A stretch of 64,000 bases of DNA from Nostoc cf. commune SO-36 (GTDB lineage: Bacteria; Cyanobacteriota; Cyanobacteriia; Cyanobacteriales; Nostocaceae): positions 3,974,501-4,038,500 of the forward strand of contig NZ_AP025732.1 in the NCBI RefSeq assembly GCF_023734775.1, in the 5' to 3' direction. Both the position numbers and the translations under genes were made by a program. Positions 8,404-17,052 of the stretch are shown here, piece after piece (position 1 is the stretch's first letter; each line of letters starts with the position of its first letter). The notes under the pieces were generated by a model. That model was given only the letters and a program-made list of their open reading frames with translations, had not been told where the DNA came from and did no database searches.

Positions 8404-9216
8404 TTAAGTCGCTGAATTATCTACCAAAGACCATCCCAAAGTAGTCGGCTGTTCATAAACCCGTTTTAGAGTATTTACATCTCTAGGAGAAATAGACGAC
8501 GGGTTACGAACTTGAGAAAAATATAGCGCATCAGTTTGTAGCGGACTATGACCCCAAATTCCCAGCGCATGACCGAATTCGTGGCGGGCTGCTGCAATGA
8601 GATACTCACCTGTTTGACTGGGGCTTAACAAGATGGTGAAGCGGTGAGATAAAACTTTGTTGCTGGTGTATAACTCGTAAGTAGTTTGTGCCGATCGCGC
8701 ACGGGTTATATTACTACCTGGAGAAATTTGTAGAGGTGGAACTTTTCGTGCGATCGCAATATCAGCAACTTCTGGCTGTTCGACTATTTTTAAAGGTAAA
8801 TAACTACTCCACTCCTGTACACCCTTCAAGACATCATTAACCCATGCTTGAGCTTGTTTTTCGCTGATAGCTTTAGACGGTTCTACATAAACTCGAATGG
8901 GAAATTGCGACCAAACTAAATAACCTACTTGGGTTATTGTGACTTGGGAAAAGTAGTCACCACTGTTAGTGCTATCTTGCCACTCTGCGAGTGTGGGCGG
9001 TAAGGGATGTGGTTTTGGGGAAGATGATGGAGGGAGAGAGATTATTAAATCTGAGTATGCATATTTTGGTATTATTGTAAACCCATGAATCGACTGGAAA
9101 TTAGTAAAAAAGATTAACAGCCCTGTGCCAAGAAAGAAGGCAAGAGCTGTAATTAACCGCCGTGAAATTAAATTTATTAGAGTGTTAAGTATCGGGTGTT
9201 GGGTTTTTTTCCCCAT
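8404..9216 (-). CDS. Matrixin-like (M10) zinc metalloprotease, membrane-anchored
   Basis: 270 aa from the ATG at 9216; the upstream TTG at 9249 would overlap secG. A hydrophobic segment (LITALAFFLGTGLLIFFTNF) near residue 30 acts as signal or anchor, so the catalytic part is likely extracytoplasmic. The zinc site HEFGHALGIWGHS matches the M10 HExxHxxGxxH pattern. Regions upstream (PIRVYVEPSKAISEKQAQAWVNDVLKGVQEWSSYLPLKIVE) fit the matrixin fold. The substrate is unknown. It follows secG by 10 bp on the same strand and is probably cotranscribed. Confidence 0.85.
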   Translation of the reverse strand: MGKKTQHPILNTLINLISRRLITALAFFLGTGLLIFFTNFQSIHGFTIIPKYAYSDLIISLPPSSSPKPHPLPPTLAEWQDSTNSGDYFSQVTITQVGYLVWSQFPIRVYVEPSKAISEKQAQAWVNDVLKGVQEWSSYLPLKIVEQPEVADIAIARKVPPLQISPGSNITRARSAQTTYELYTSNKVLSHRFTILLSPSQTGEYLIAAARHEFGHALGIWGHSPLQTDALYFSQVRNPSSISPRDVNTLKRVYEQPTTLGWSLVDNSAT

Positions 9217-9226
9217 TGACTTATCC

Positions 9227-9460
9227 TTATTTAGGCAGCCAACCAGCACTTAAAACTACTGTTAAACCCATAAAAATTACTGTCAATGCCCAAGTAATTC
9301 GGTTTAAGGTATTTTCTGCACTTTTGGTGCTGCTAAATAGCTGGGCTTGTCCACCAATGGCTCCAATGCCATCACCTTTGGGGCTATGCAGTAAAACCAA
9401 GATAATCAAACCAGTAGCGGAAAATGCCCAAATGCCTTGCACGATATTAGCAACTGTCAT
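9227..9460 (-). CDS. secG: Preprotein translocase subunit SecG
   Basis: 77 aa with two membrane helices (IWAFSATGLIILVLLHSP and ITWALTVIFMGLTVVLSAGW) and the conserved loop GDGIGAIGGQAQLFSSTKSAENTLNR. SecG is the accessory subunit of the SecYEG channel in the plasma or thylakoid membrane. It lies between gpmI (upstream, 83 bp) and the matrixin-like gene (downstream). Confidence 0.95.
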   Translation of the reverse strand: MTVANIVQGIWAFSATGLIILVLLHSPKGDGIGAIGGQAQLFSSTKSAENTLNRITWALTVIFMGLTVVLSAGWLPK

Positions 9461-9501
9461 GGTGGAATCTCATTTATAACAAGTTTTAAAAAACAGGAGT
9501 C

Positions 9502-9522
9502 AGGAGTTCATTAATAACTCCT
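9502..9522. other. Intergenic hairpin between gpmI and secG
   Basis: AGGAGTT (9502-9508) pairs with AACTCCT (9516-9522), flanked by further GAGTC/GACTC repeats of the same STRR-like family. It has no T-run, so a terminator role is doubtful. Confidence 0.45.
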
Positions 9523-9543
9523 AACTCAGGACTCAGCAATTTT

Positions 9544-11142
9544 TTACAGCCCTAATTGCACGGGAGTGCGAGTGCGTTGCAGCTCATAATCTGCTGTTTT
9601 TAGCAGCGATCGCCCGGTCATTTCTGGTGGCTGAGGCAGCTGTAAAATCTCTAGAATCGTGGGGGCGATGTCGGATAGCTTGCCATCGCTTCGCAGTTCG
9701 ACATTTGTACCATATCCAGGAATTTTGACTTTCTCGCCTTCTACCAAGATCAAGGGGACTGGGTTAGTAGTATGAGCTGTCCAGGGATTACCCCCCTCAT
9801 CTAGCATATACTCAGCGTTACCGTGATCAGCAGTAATAATTGTTGTACCACCGGCTTTGATAACGCTCTCTAACAAGCGTCCCAAACAGCGATCAACTGT
9901 TTCAATTGCTGTAATGGTAGCGTCGATTTGACCAGTATGCCCTACCATGTCTGGGTTAGCATAGTTAATCACAACTAGAGAATATATACCCTTTTGAATC
10001 GCTGCGATCGCAACATCTGTAACTGCTGCTGCTGACATCGCTGGGGCGTGATCGTAAGTCGCTACCATCGGGCTGCTTACCAGTTCCCGATCTTCTCCAG
10101 CAAAAGGTTCCTCCAGTCCTCCATTAAAGAAATAGGTGACGTGGGCGTATTTTTCTGTTTCGGCGGTGCGGAACTGATTCAGACTATGATTGGCTATGAC
10201 TTCTCCCAGAATATTACTGAGATTCTGCGGCTCAAAGGCTACAGCCACGGCTAAGTCTGAATCATACTGTGTAAAGGTGACAAAAGACAGTGGTGTGATT
10301 TGCTGTCTTTCAAAACCATTAAATGTGGGACTGACCAAAGCTTGAGTTAGTTGTCTGGAGCGATCGGGGCGGAAGTTGAAAAATATCACCCCATCCCCTG
10401 GTTCTATTGCGCCGGGTGCAATTCGGATGGGGTTAATAAATTCATCTTTTACCCCTTCGGCATAAGATTCTTGCAAGATTTCCACAGCCGTGCGATTATC
10501 ACCTGTACCATCTTGGGTCATCACGTCGTAGGCGCGTTTTACCCGATCCCAGCGATGATCGCGATCCATCGCGTAGTAGCGACCGCTGAGGGTGACTATG
10601 CGCCCAATGCCTGTACGGTCTATATAATCTTGCAGCAGTGTGATTGCTCTTACACCGTCAGTTGGGGCGGTGTCACGACCATCGGTGATGGCGTGAATAC
10701 AAACTTCTGGAATTCGCTGGTCTTTGGCTAAGTCAAGTAGCCCAAATAGATGAGTAATATGCGAATGTACCCCTCCCTCAGAACAAAGCCCGACTAGATG
10801 CAGCTTGCTATTCCGAGAACGAACTTCCTGGCAAATTTTGACGAGTGCTGGGTTTAAGGCAATAGAACCGTCTTCGACCGCATCAGAGATGCGTACCAGT
10901 TCTTGCGGTACTACTCGCCCAGCGCCAATGTTCAAATGACCAACTTCCGAGTTGCCCATTTGACCCTCTGGCAACCCTACGGCTTTTCCTGATGTGCGGA
11001 TGAGGGTATGCGGGTAAGCTGTCCATAAACTGTCCACAATGGGAGTTTTAGCAGCATTAATAGCGTTTCCTCGCTTTTCCTCGCAGTAGCCCCATCCGTC
11101 TAAAATGACTAGCACCACAGGAGCAACAGGTGCTTTGGTCAT
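9544..11142 (-). CDS. gpmI: 2,3-bisphosphoglycerate-independent phosphoglycerate mutase
   Basis: 532 aa, full length. It interconverts 3- and 2-phosphoglycerate in glycolysis using two Mn ions and a phosphoserine intermediate. Visible motifs include VVLVILDGWGY (first metal aspartate), the nucleophile region GQMGNSEVGHLNIGAGR, DGRDTAPTDG, RYYAMDRDHRWDR, PDMVGHTG and the metal site TADHGNAEYM. Translation starts at MTKAPVAPVV. It leads the gpmI-secG-protease run; a 222-bp gap separates it from the ABC-F gene. Confidence 0.97.
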   Translation of the reverse strand: MTKAPVAPVVLVILDGWGYCEEKRGNAINAAKTPIVDSLWTAYPHTLIRTSGKAVGLPEGQMGNSEVGHLNIGAGRVVPQELVRISDAVEDGSIALNPALVKICQEVRSRNSKLHLVGLCSEGGVHSHITHLFGLLDLAKDQRIPEVCIHAITDGRDTAPTDGVRAITLLQDYIDRTGIGRIVTLSGRYYAMDRDHRWDRVKRAYDVMTQDGTGDNRTAVEILQESYAEGVKDEFINPIRIAPGAIEPGDGVIFFNFRPDRSRQLTQALVSPTFNGFERQQITPLSFVTFTQYDSDLAVAVAFEPQNLSNILGEVIANHSLNQFRTAETEKYAHVTYFFNGGLEEPFAGEDRELVSSPMVATYDHAPAMSAAAVTDVAIAAIQKGIYSLVVINYANPDMVGHTGQIDATITAIETVDRCLGRLLESVIKAGGTTIITADHGNAEYMLDEGGNPWTAHTTNPVPLILVEGEKVKIPGYGTNVELRSDGKLSDIAPTILEILQLPQPPEMTGRSLLKTADYELQRTRTPVQLGL

Positions 11143-11316
11143 AGTAAAATTGCCCTTTACTTTTTGTAATACCCGAATGATACCACTGCTAATCCACGCC
11201 GCAAGTGAATTTTTGCTTATTAATTTATTTTATGAAAGACTTAACAGTTTTTTGAATGATTTTTTAAACTTTAGCAATTTTTTTGTAATTTTGTTGAGCG
11301 CCAATAATAAGTGATT

Positions 11317-11350
11317 ACTTAGTAGTAGCATTTTAGCACTACTACTAAGT
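11317..11350. other. Perfect 12-bp hairpin downstream of the ABC-F gene
   Basis: ACTTAGTAGTAG (11317-11328) pairs with CTACTACTAAGT (11339-11350) around a 10-nt loop. It sits 14 bp past the ABC-F stop on the minus strand. It lacks a T-tract, so it may be an RNA-stabilising end or a weak terminator. Confidence 0.5.
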
Positions 11351-11364
11351 CGGTATTCAATCTC

Positions 11365-13050
11365 TTATTTCTTTTTGGTAGAAGCTTTTGCAGCTTTTTT
11401 AGCAGCTTTTTCAGCAGCGATCGCAGCTAATTTTGCTTGTTCTTTTTCTTCGGCAATTTTCTGGAGATAGTAATGATAGTCTCCTAAGTAAACCCGGAAT
11501 TCCCCATCACGAATTTCGACGATTTTGTTAGCTACTTCAGAAATAAAGTAGCGATCGTGGGAAACTACAATTGCCGTACCGTCATAATTTTTGAGCGCTT
11601 CTTCCAGCATTTCTTTCGCTGGAATATCTAGGTGGTTTGTCGGCTCATCCAAAATTAGTAAGTTCGCGGGACGTAAGAGCATTTTTGCCAACGCCAGACG
11701 AGCTTTTTCTCCTCCACTTAATGCCCCAACTGCTTTAAATACAGTATCACCAGTAAATAAGAAGCGTCCTAAAAGCGTGCGAACTTCTTGATTATCCCAG
11801 TCTGGAACTTCATCATGGATAGTTTCCATGACAGTTTTCTTCAAATCCAAAGCTTCAGCTTGATTTTGCTCAAAGTAACCGGGAATAACGTTGTGATCCC
11901 CTAATTGAACGCTACCTTCAGTGGGTGGTTCCATCCCCATAATTACACGCAGCAGGGTAGATTTTCCAGCACCGTTGGGGCCAAGGAAAGCAATGCGATC
12001 GCCCCTTTCAATGAGGAGATTTGCTGCCAAAAACAAGATTTTCTCACCATAAAGATGGGTTAAATCTTTAATTTCTACTACCTCGCGTCCACTGCGGGGT
12101 GCGGGGGGAAAACGGAAGTGTAGAGTTCTTACCCCAGCAATGGGTGCTTCAATGCGTTCAATTTTGTCGAGTTGCTTTTCCCGGCTTTTTGCCTGGGTAC
12201 TGCGGGTAGCACTGGCACGAAATCTATCAACAAAGGTTTGCTGTTTCTCTATTTCTTTTTGCTGGCGTTCGTAAGCACTAAGTTGTGCTGATTGACTTTC
12301 GGCTTTTTGTTCTAAATATGCCGAGTAGTTACCAAGGTAGCTAGCAGAAACGCCACGTTCCGTTTCCACAATTTGGTTGCAGAGGCGGTCAAGGAACTCC
12401 CGGTCATGGGAGACTATTACCATCGGCGTAACCAGCCCTCTGAGGTAGTTTTCCAGCCACTCAATGGTTTCTAAATCTAGGTGGTTAGTCGGTTCATCCA
12501 GCAGCAACAAGTCGGGTTTTTGCAGGAGAATTTTACCTAAACTCATCCGCATTTGCCAACCACCACTGAAGGCACTGACGAGGCGATCGCCATCTTCTAG
12601 CCCAAACCCCATCTCTGGTAGAATTTTCCCGATGCGTGCATCTAAATTGTAGCCATCTAAGGCTTCAAATTTACGCTGCAAGCGATCCAACTTGTCGATC
12701 AGTCGATCCAGTTCCTCTGGGCTAGCCGTTTCCATCTCTTGTGGTATGTGCGCCAGAGACAGCTGTACTTCGTTGGCTTCTTTGAAGACAGTCCAAAATT
12801 CTTCTCTAACAGTGCGGGTGGGGTCTACTTCAAACTCTTGGTTAAGGTAGGCTATATGTAAGCTATTAGGACGAATGATTTCGCCTGCGGTGGGTTCCAT
12901 TTCCCCAGAGATGATTTTGAGTTGGGTGGATTTTCCAGCACCGTTGACACCGACTAAGCCAATGCGATCGCCTGGTTTAACTTCCCAGTTGATATCTTTG
13001 AGAACTTCGCCTGTGGGATAAATTTTACTTATATGTTCTAGTCGCAGCAT
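11365..13050 (-). CDS. ABC-F family ATP-binding protein (ribosome-associated type)
   Basis: 561 aa with two ABC cassettes and no membrane segments. Cassette 1 has Walker A GVNGAGKST, signature SGGWQMR and Walker B LLLLDEPTNHLD. Cassette 2 has GPNGAGKST, LSGGEKARLAL and LLILDEPTNHLD. A charged linker (EQKAESQSAQLSAYERQQKEIEKQQ...) joins them, as in Uup/EttA/YkpA-like proteins that act on the ribosome. The C-terminus is Lys/Ala-rich (AAEKAAKKAAKASTKKK). Subfamily and exact role cannot be settled from motifs alone. Confidence 0.9.
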   Translation of the reverse strand: MLRLEHISKIYPTGEVLKDINWEVKPGDRIGLVGVNGAGKSTQLKIISGEMEPTAGEIIRPNSLHIAYLNQEFEVDPTRTVREEFWTVFKEANEVQLSLAHIPQEMETASPEELDRLIDKLDRLQRKFEALDGYNLDARIGKILPEMGFGLEDGDRLVSAFSGGWQMRMSLGKILLQKPDLLLLDEPTNHLDLETIEWLENYLRGLVTPMVIVSHDREFLDRLCNQIVETERGVSASYLGNYSAYLEQKAESQSAQLSAYERQQKEIEKQQTFVDRFRASATRSTQAKSREKQLDKIERIEAPIAGVRTLHFRFPPAPRSGREVVEIKDLTHLYGEKILFLAANLLIERGDRIAFLGPNGAGKSTLLRVIMGMEPPTEGSVQLGDHNVIPGYFEQNQAEALDLKKTVMETIHDEVPDWDNQEVRTLLGRFLFTGDTVFKAVGALSGGEKARLALAKMLLRPANLLILDEPTNHLDIPAKEMLEEALKNYDGTAIVVSHDRYFISEVANKIVEIRDGEFRVYLGDYHYYLQKIAEEKEQAKLAAIAAEKAAKKAAKASTKKK

Positions 13051-13205
13051 TAAGTTTCTCTCAGGTAGGGAGTGGGTGGTTGAGGACGAAGTACTAACAC
13101 CGCCTCTAATATTAACAAAAATTAACTATAAATTCGTCGTGATTAAGTTTGGAAGCCGCAAACCAAATTTGGCTTGAGCCACGGATAAAATTTACCACAT
13201 ATATC

Positions 13206-13541
13206 TCAAGGCTGGCTTTGTGTTACTTGTCTAACTTCTTCGACACTGAAATCAAATGCCTCTGCCACTTGTTCCACAGTCACCCCAAATTTCAACAAGG
13301 TGGGTATTAATTTTAATTTGGCTCTACGCTCCCCTATTTGGATGCCATCATGATAGAGTTTCGCATTTTGAACTTTGTTTATAGTTAAACCTAATCCCTC
13401 GGCAACTTGCTCAATAGTTAACGCTAAATTTAATAGACGAGGTACTGATTGCCGTAAACCTTCCAAACGCCCTTCTTCAAATGCTTCTTGATAAATTTTT
13501 GTATCTTTGAAACTCATAGTTCCTATGTTGTAGTCCACCAA
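13206..13541 (-). CDS. Rpn-type nuclease C-terminal repeat module, separate ORF
   Basis: 111 aa; the likely initiating Met is MSFKDTK at 13517, the listed end being the longest frame. It contains two copies of the helical module that ends Rpn/DUF2887 proteins: KIYQEAFEEGRLEGLRQ...LTIEQVAEGLGLTINKVQ and LLKFGVTVEQVAEAFDFSVEEVRQ. It has no nuclease core. It lies in the same frame as the preceding gene (13569-14366), directly after that gene's TAG, so it looks like duplicated tail modules or a remnant of a second Rpn gene. Confidence 0.55.
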   Translation of the reverse strand: MVDYNIGTMSFKDTKIYQEAFEEGRLEGLRQSVPRLLNLALTIEQVAEGLGLTINKVQNAKLYHDGIQIGERRAKLKLIPTLLKFGVTVEQVAEAFDFSVEEVRQVTQSQP

Positions 13542-13568
13542 TTCCTCTACTCCTTGATCAGAAGAATC

Positions 13569-14366
13569 CTACTGCGCGGCTTGTCTGACTTGTTCGACAC
13601 TCAAATCTAGCGCCTGTGCTACTTGTTCTACAGTCAACCCGGCTGCCAACATTGCTGGTACTGCTCTGAGTTTACCTTGCTCAATGCCTTGAACCCTACC
13701 TTGTTCAATGCCTTCCTGAAAGGCTTCCTGATAAAATTTGGTTTGCTTTAACTCGCTTAAGCCAAACATTTGCTCCATCTCCTCCCTAGTCATTGTGGGA
13801 AACTTGTAAGCCAAAATAGTCTCTATAAATTGTAATAACTGCTGCTGTTTTGATGGTGAGCTTATCTCTGACTCGGTTCTGTCTATCAACTCCCTTGCTT
13901 GTGCGATCGCTATATCGTCAGTTGCAATTACTAATTTAGCAGTTGCAATGCCAATTGGAAGCGATGCACCTTCACCTAATTCATCCAAATAAATCCGCCT
14001 GACGCGCCCACTTGTGAAAAACTCACGGTAATGTTTGATATCTCCTGTATCTACATTCCTGTTGGGGTATAAAACCACAGCACCCCAGTCATTTGATGGT
14101 TGATTCTGACGGAGGTATAAACATATTTCTGCAATTAGCCGTGAATAAATTTCTCCATCAGCTTGAAATTGCACTTCAACAAAGTAAATCGGGTTCTCAC
14201 TTCCTTGTGTCGGTAGAAACACACCATCTATTCTGAAGGCTGTTTGTTTGATTTCAACTGATGAAAATTGATAAAGGCTAGCTTCTTCTGGAGGATTACC
14301 AATAAGTTCAAAGAAGATATCAGGGAATTCTTGAAACAGCCGATAAAAGATGATGTCTGTTTTCAC
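13569..14366 (-). CDS. Rpn family / DUF2887 PD-(D/E)XK nuclease-like protein
   Basis: 265 aa. The N-terminus (MKTDIIFYRLFQEFPDIFFELIG) and the PD-(D/E)XK-like core (FRIDGVFLP with the metal Asp, then YFVEVQFQAD with the E-x-Q pair) fit the DUF2887/Rpn group of recombination-promoting nucleases and transposase-like proteins. These are multicopy in cyanobacteria. The C-terminus has the EEMEQMFGLSELKQTKFYQEAFQEG linker followed by a helical module (LTVEQVAQALDLSVEQVRQ) that recurs in the next ORF. Biological role in the host is unknown. Confidence 0.8.
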   Translation of the reverse strand: MKTDIIFYRLFQEFPDIFFELIGNPPEEASLYQFSSVEIKQTAFRIDGVFLPTQGSENPIYFVEVQFQADGEIYSRLIAEICLYLRQNQPSNDWGAVVLYPNRNVDTGDIKHYREFFTSGRVRRIYLDELGEGASLPIGIATAKLVIATDDIAIAQARELIDRTESEISSPSKQQQLLQFIETILAYKFPTMTREEMEQMFGLSELKQTKFYQEAFQEGIEQGRVQGIEQGKLRAVPAMLAAGLTVEQVAQALDLSVEQVRQAAQ

Positions 14367-14400
14367 AACTTTATATCATTTGAATATTTTGATTTGCTGT

Positions 14401-14820
14401 TCATGTATTAATTGATTCTTCAGAACCATCTCGCACTTTCAGTAATTGCTCTTTTGCTATCCCTAATATACGTGAAAGGGGTGCTAATAAACTATCATCA
14501 AATGCTTCTCCGGCATAAATATTATTCAGTTCAGTGGGAGATAATTTAAAAGTGTCGCAGAATTTTGCAAACTCCTGGTTACTCAAGTCAAGCTCTTTTT
14601 GCCTATCTTGAAGTAAAACTGCGATCGCTCTAGTTCCATGCTTGGGAAGTTCACTAGTTTTTACAGATTTTTCCATTAAAAAATTGACTTTTCTGGTATC
14701 GCCGCCGATTTTTTTAATTAAATCAGTACAAGCCATTTTTAGCGCTTTCTTTAAAACTTCTTCTTCCTTTAAAAGTTTAATAATTTCACTTGCATATTCT
14801 GGTTTAAAAAATCCCACCAA
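14401..14820 (-). CDS. Hypothetical protein, possibly 5'-truncated
   Basis: 139 aa from TTG at 14820; no ATG is available. The frame stays open upstream to a stop near 14870 and reads plausible protein (ETNNPYIPVYHQGDLVGFFKPEY), so the true N-terminus may be lost or start from a rare codon. The C-terminal half has a helix pattern (LSNQEFAKFCDTFKLSPTELNNIYAGEAFDDSLLAPLSRILGI) reminiscent of an XRE-like helix-turn-helix. No family recognised. Confidence 0.45.
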   Translation of the reverse strand: MVGFFKPEYASEIIKLLKEEEVLKKALKMACTDLIKKIGGDTRKVNFLMEKSVKTSELPKHGTRAIAVLLQDRQKELDLSNQEFAKFCDTFKLSPTELNNIYAGEAFDDSLLAPLSRILGIAKEQLLKVRDGSEESINT

Positions 14821-15047
14821 ATCGCCTTGATGATAAACTGGTATATAAGGATTATTCGTTTCAATTTGCTAATCTAAAGGCTCATTGCGTAGCGACATAG
14901 CTGCATCCCTAAATATTTTAAGATTGCACCATTTTAAAACCATTTATTCCTTAACTGCCAGTAGTTGCTATTTGGTCTAATACCAAATCTATGTGAGGCT
15001 ACCTTGTGCTGAAACTATCTCCCTTAAAGCTGCGGTGGTGCGTGGTT

Positions 15048-15757
15048 TTAAAGAGACTCCCCTAAAAACCACTCGTACCCTTCTTTAAACTGCTTCTTTG
15101 CATCATGCTCTACAATGCTGCCATGAGCCACAATAACTCTTCTAAAGTCCCATCGCAGTACCTTTTGAACTGATTGTTTAACCTTCTCCTTTTCTTGAGT
15201 AGCCAACTGTTCTAACAATGATGGTCTAAGTTTCTTGTAACCTCCCATTATTTTGGCTACTAATTTTGTTGTAATTGGGAAACTTTCATCAAAGTAAAAA
15301 GCTGTGTCTGTCAAAACCAAAGTTTTACTTTCAGCATGAAAAAAATGTACTCATTTAAAGGTAATGCTCCACTTGGAAGAAAGGTTTTGAACCCTTCAAA
15401 TAATAAACATTCAAGTTCGCCTAAAAGATTTTTGCCACTATCCTCTAATGCTTTATCAATAGATATCTCAGGTCTTTTAGCCTTCAATGCCGATACAGCA
15501 TAGACCTTTGCTTGAGGATAGAGAGCCTTAAAGTTAGATAAGAACAGATAGTGAAAAAGATTTGGGGCAATAATATACTTAACATTTCCAAGCTTATTGA
15601 GTTGCTCAGTAGTTTCGTCATCAACTTGGATCGGGGAGATAACAGCTAATTCACGATTAGTGAAACGAATTACCGTCATTCTTGTACCGACACTCAATCC
15701 AAAATACCTTAACGGTTGCTCGGCGATCCAAATATTCTTATCAATTTTTCTGAGCAT
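15048..15757 (-). pseudogene. DUF4336 domain protein, frameshifted
   Basis: Two overlapping frames (15311-15757 and 15048-15320) together give one DUF4336 protein. It runs MLRKIDKNIWIAEQPLRYFG...LPLNEYIFF, then HAESKTLVLTDTAFYFDESFPITTK...RVIVAHGSIVE. This family is related to the metallo-beta-lactamase fold and is of unknown function. The break lies in a run of seven T on the coding strand (about 15337-15343). Eight T would join IFF to HAESKT and give exactly 236 codons. It is either a real slippage mutation or a homopolymer sequencing error. Confidence 0.8.
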
Positions 15758-15852
15758 AACTAATTCCAGCAGCAGCTATGAGCGGTTATGTGTGACAAAA
15801 TGACAAGGCTCAATATAAATTAAAAACTTATAATCCAGAAAAGTTGTAGTAA

Positions 15853-16353
15853 TTATCCTTCCCAGTCTTGACGAGTATCGCACAGAAAATTATCTGCGTA
15901 GGCGTAGCCTGTCGTAGACATCGCATCATCAAATAAATACGGGCAATGCTCTGGAAAAGTTCGTAATGGTAAATTAGTTTCTCGTAGCGCCAAATCGACT
16001 CCCGCTTCAAAGCCATCTAACAAGGCTTCTTCGATTCGAGACTTTAAGCTATGGTTCTGTCGCAAATGTCTGTGAATGCCGCGGCGCTGTTCTCTAATTG
16101 TTAAAAACCAACTGCGACAGCGTTGTTGGGGTTGATACTCCCACTTCAAGAGATGACCGAGTAATACACTCAGACGACTCACGAGTTCCCGATACTCCTG
16201 TCTCCCCAAAGCTTGAATTTCCTCTTGCAGGTGTTGCCAGTCTAGTTCCATAACTAGCCTCTGCTCTAACGCTTTAGCCTGCTGCTGTGTCCAGCCATAG
16301 AAGTCTTGGTCATACAAAAAAGGTTTGTCCATAGGGTTGAATCTTGACAGCAA
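15853..16353 (-). CDS. DUF29 family protein with repeat-derived insertion
   Basis: 166 aa. Begins MLSRFNPMDKPFLYDQDFYGWTQQQAKALEQ; the ATG at 16332 (MDKPFLYDQDF) is a likelier start. DUF29 features are clear: helix QHLQEEIQALGRQEYRELVSRLSVLLGHLLKWEYQ and C-terminal signature LPLRTFPEHCPYLFDD. Between LFDD and DNFLCD sits AMSTTGYAYA, encoded by a 29-bp dispersed repeat on the opposite strand (15896-15924). Family members normally read PYxLEQILDxxFLP here, so the repeat was inserted in frame near the C-terminus. Confidence 0.82.
   Translation of the reverse strand: MLSRFNPMDKPFLYDQDFYGWTQQQAKALEQRLVMELDWQHLQEEIQALGRQEYRELVSRLSVLLGHLLKWEYQPQQRCRSWFLTIREQRRGIHRHLRQNHSLKSRIEEALLDGFEAGVDLALRETNLPLRTFPEHCPYLFDDAMSTTGYAYADNFLCDTRQDWEG
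15896..15924 (+). repeat. 29-bp small dispersed repeat inside a DUF29 gene
   Basis: Consensus GCGTAGGCGTAGCC followed by YGTCGTAGACATCGC. Near-identical copies occur at 42573-42601 and 45990-46018, with a partial copy at 55373-55390. This copy is translated within the DUF29 gene. Confidence 0.8.
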
Positions 16354-16407
16354 GAAACCACAAGCTAGTTTGATCCGATTTTGCGCTAAATCGTCCTTAA
16401 AAAACTT

Positions 16408-16440
16408 AATTACGAATTACGAATTACGAATTACGAATTA
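16408..16440. repeat. Heptamer tandem repeat (AATTACG)
   Basis: More than four perfect tandem copies of AATTACG lie between the XRE regulator (stop 16450) and the DUF29 gene. Confidence 0.9.
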
Positions 16441-16449
16441 TTTTAATAT

Positions 16450-16812
16450 TCAACTTGCTTTGGCTTCATCCCCGGATGCTTCAGCCACAGCTGCCAATCT
16501 ATCTGCCGCAGCTTGCACAATTTGAGCCACTTGGGCCAAAGGCATGTGCTGGATTTGTCTCAGAATCAGACTCAAATCTGAAGTTTCTGAAATTGGCTTG
16601 CCATCAATGCAGCTGATTAACTCTTCCATTGTGTAGCCTGCTTTCGATGCGATTTGAGCCAAATTTTCTGTATCTGGCACCTTCACACCTTTTTCCCACA
16701 TCTGAACAGCAGTAGCAGATACTCCCAAAAGCTTACCAAATGCTCGCTGACTCATTGAACCGCGAGCTAGTTTAATGATCTCAATCAGTTTTTGTTTGCT
16801 TTCGATCTTCAC
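16450..16812 (-). CDS. XRE-family transcriptional regulator
   Basis: 120 aa. The N-terminal helix-turn-helix of lambda-repressor type spans residues about 6-65 (LIEIIKLARGSMSQRAFGKLLGVSATAVQMWEKG..., then LAQIASKAGYTMEELISCIDG). The C-terminal ~45 residues form an Ala-rich helix (QIVQAAADRLAAVAEASGDEAKAS) that could mediate oligomerisation. Two copies of a direct repeat 27 and 47 bp upstream suggest autoregulation. It has no obvious partner gene. Confidence 0.85.
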   Translation of the reverse strand: MKIESKQKLIEIIKLARGSMSQRAFGKLLGVSATAVQMWEKGVKVPDTENLAQIASKAGYTMEELISCIDGKPISETSDLSLILRQIQHMPLAQVAQIVQAAADRLAAVAEASGDEAKAS

Positions 16813-16838
16813 TGCTTATATAGCTAGCCAACTTTATT

Positions 16839-16872
16839 TACAAGTTTACTTTCAATAATACAAGTTTACTTT
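16839..16872. promoter_or_regulatory. Two direct repeats upstream of the XRE gene (candidate operator)
   Basis: TACAAGTTTACTTT occurs at 16839-16852 and again at 16859-16872, a 20-bp period or about two helical turns. On the minus strand a TATATA box lies between these and the ATG. Binding by the adjacent regulator is inferred. Confidence 0.5.
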
Positions 16873-17052
16873 TATATTGACAGCCTTGTGTTTTAGTACT
16901 AAACTATATCTCTGGTTGTAAATCGGCAACTACAGGCATCAAGCTAGTAGAATAACCCATCTATCTTTAATCAACCCAAAAAACTTAGTTTGCTACAGCA
17001 CTTCAGCTAGTAGCTAGACTTTGCTGCGAAGAAATAATATCGAAGGTGCATC

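Noticed and set aside
8404..9249. Longer start (TTG at 9249) for the matrixin-like protease
   Set aside because: It would overlap secG and adds sequence before the normal charged N-terminus; ATG at 9216 is better.
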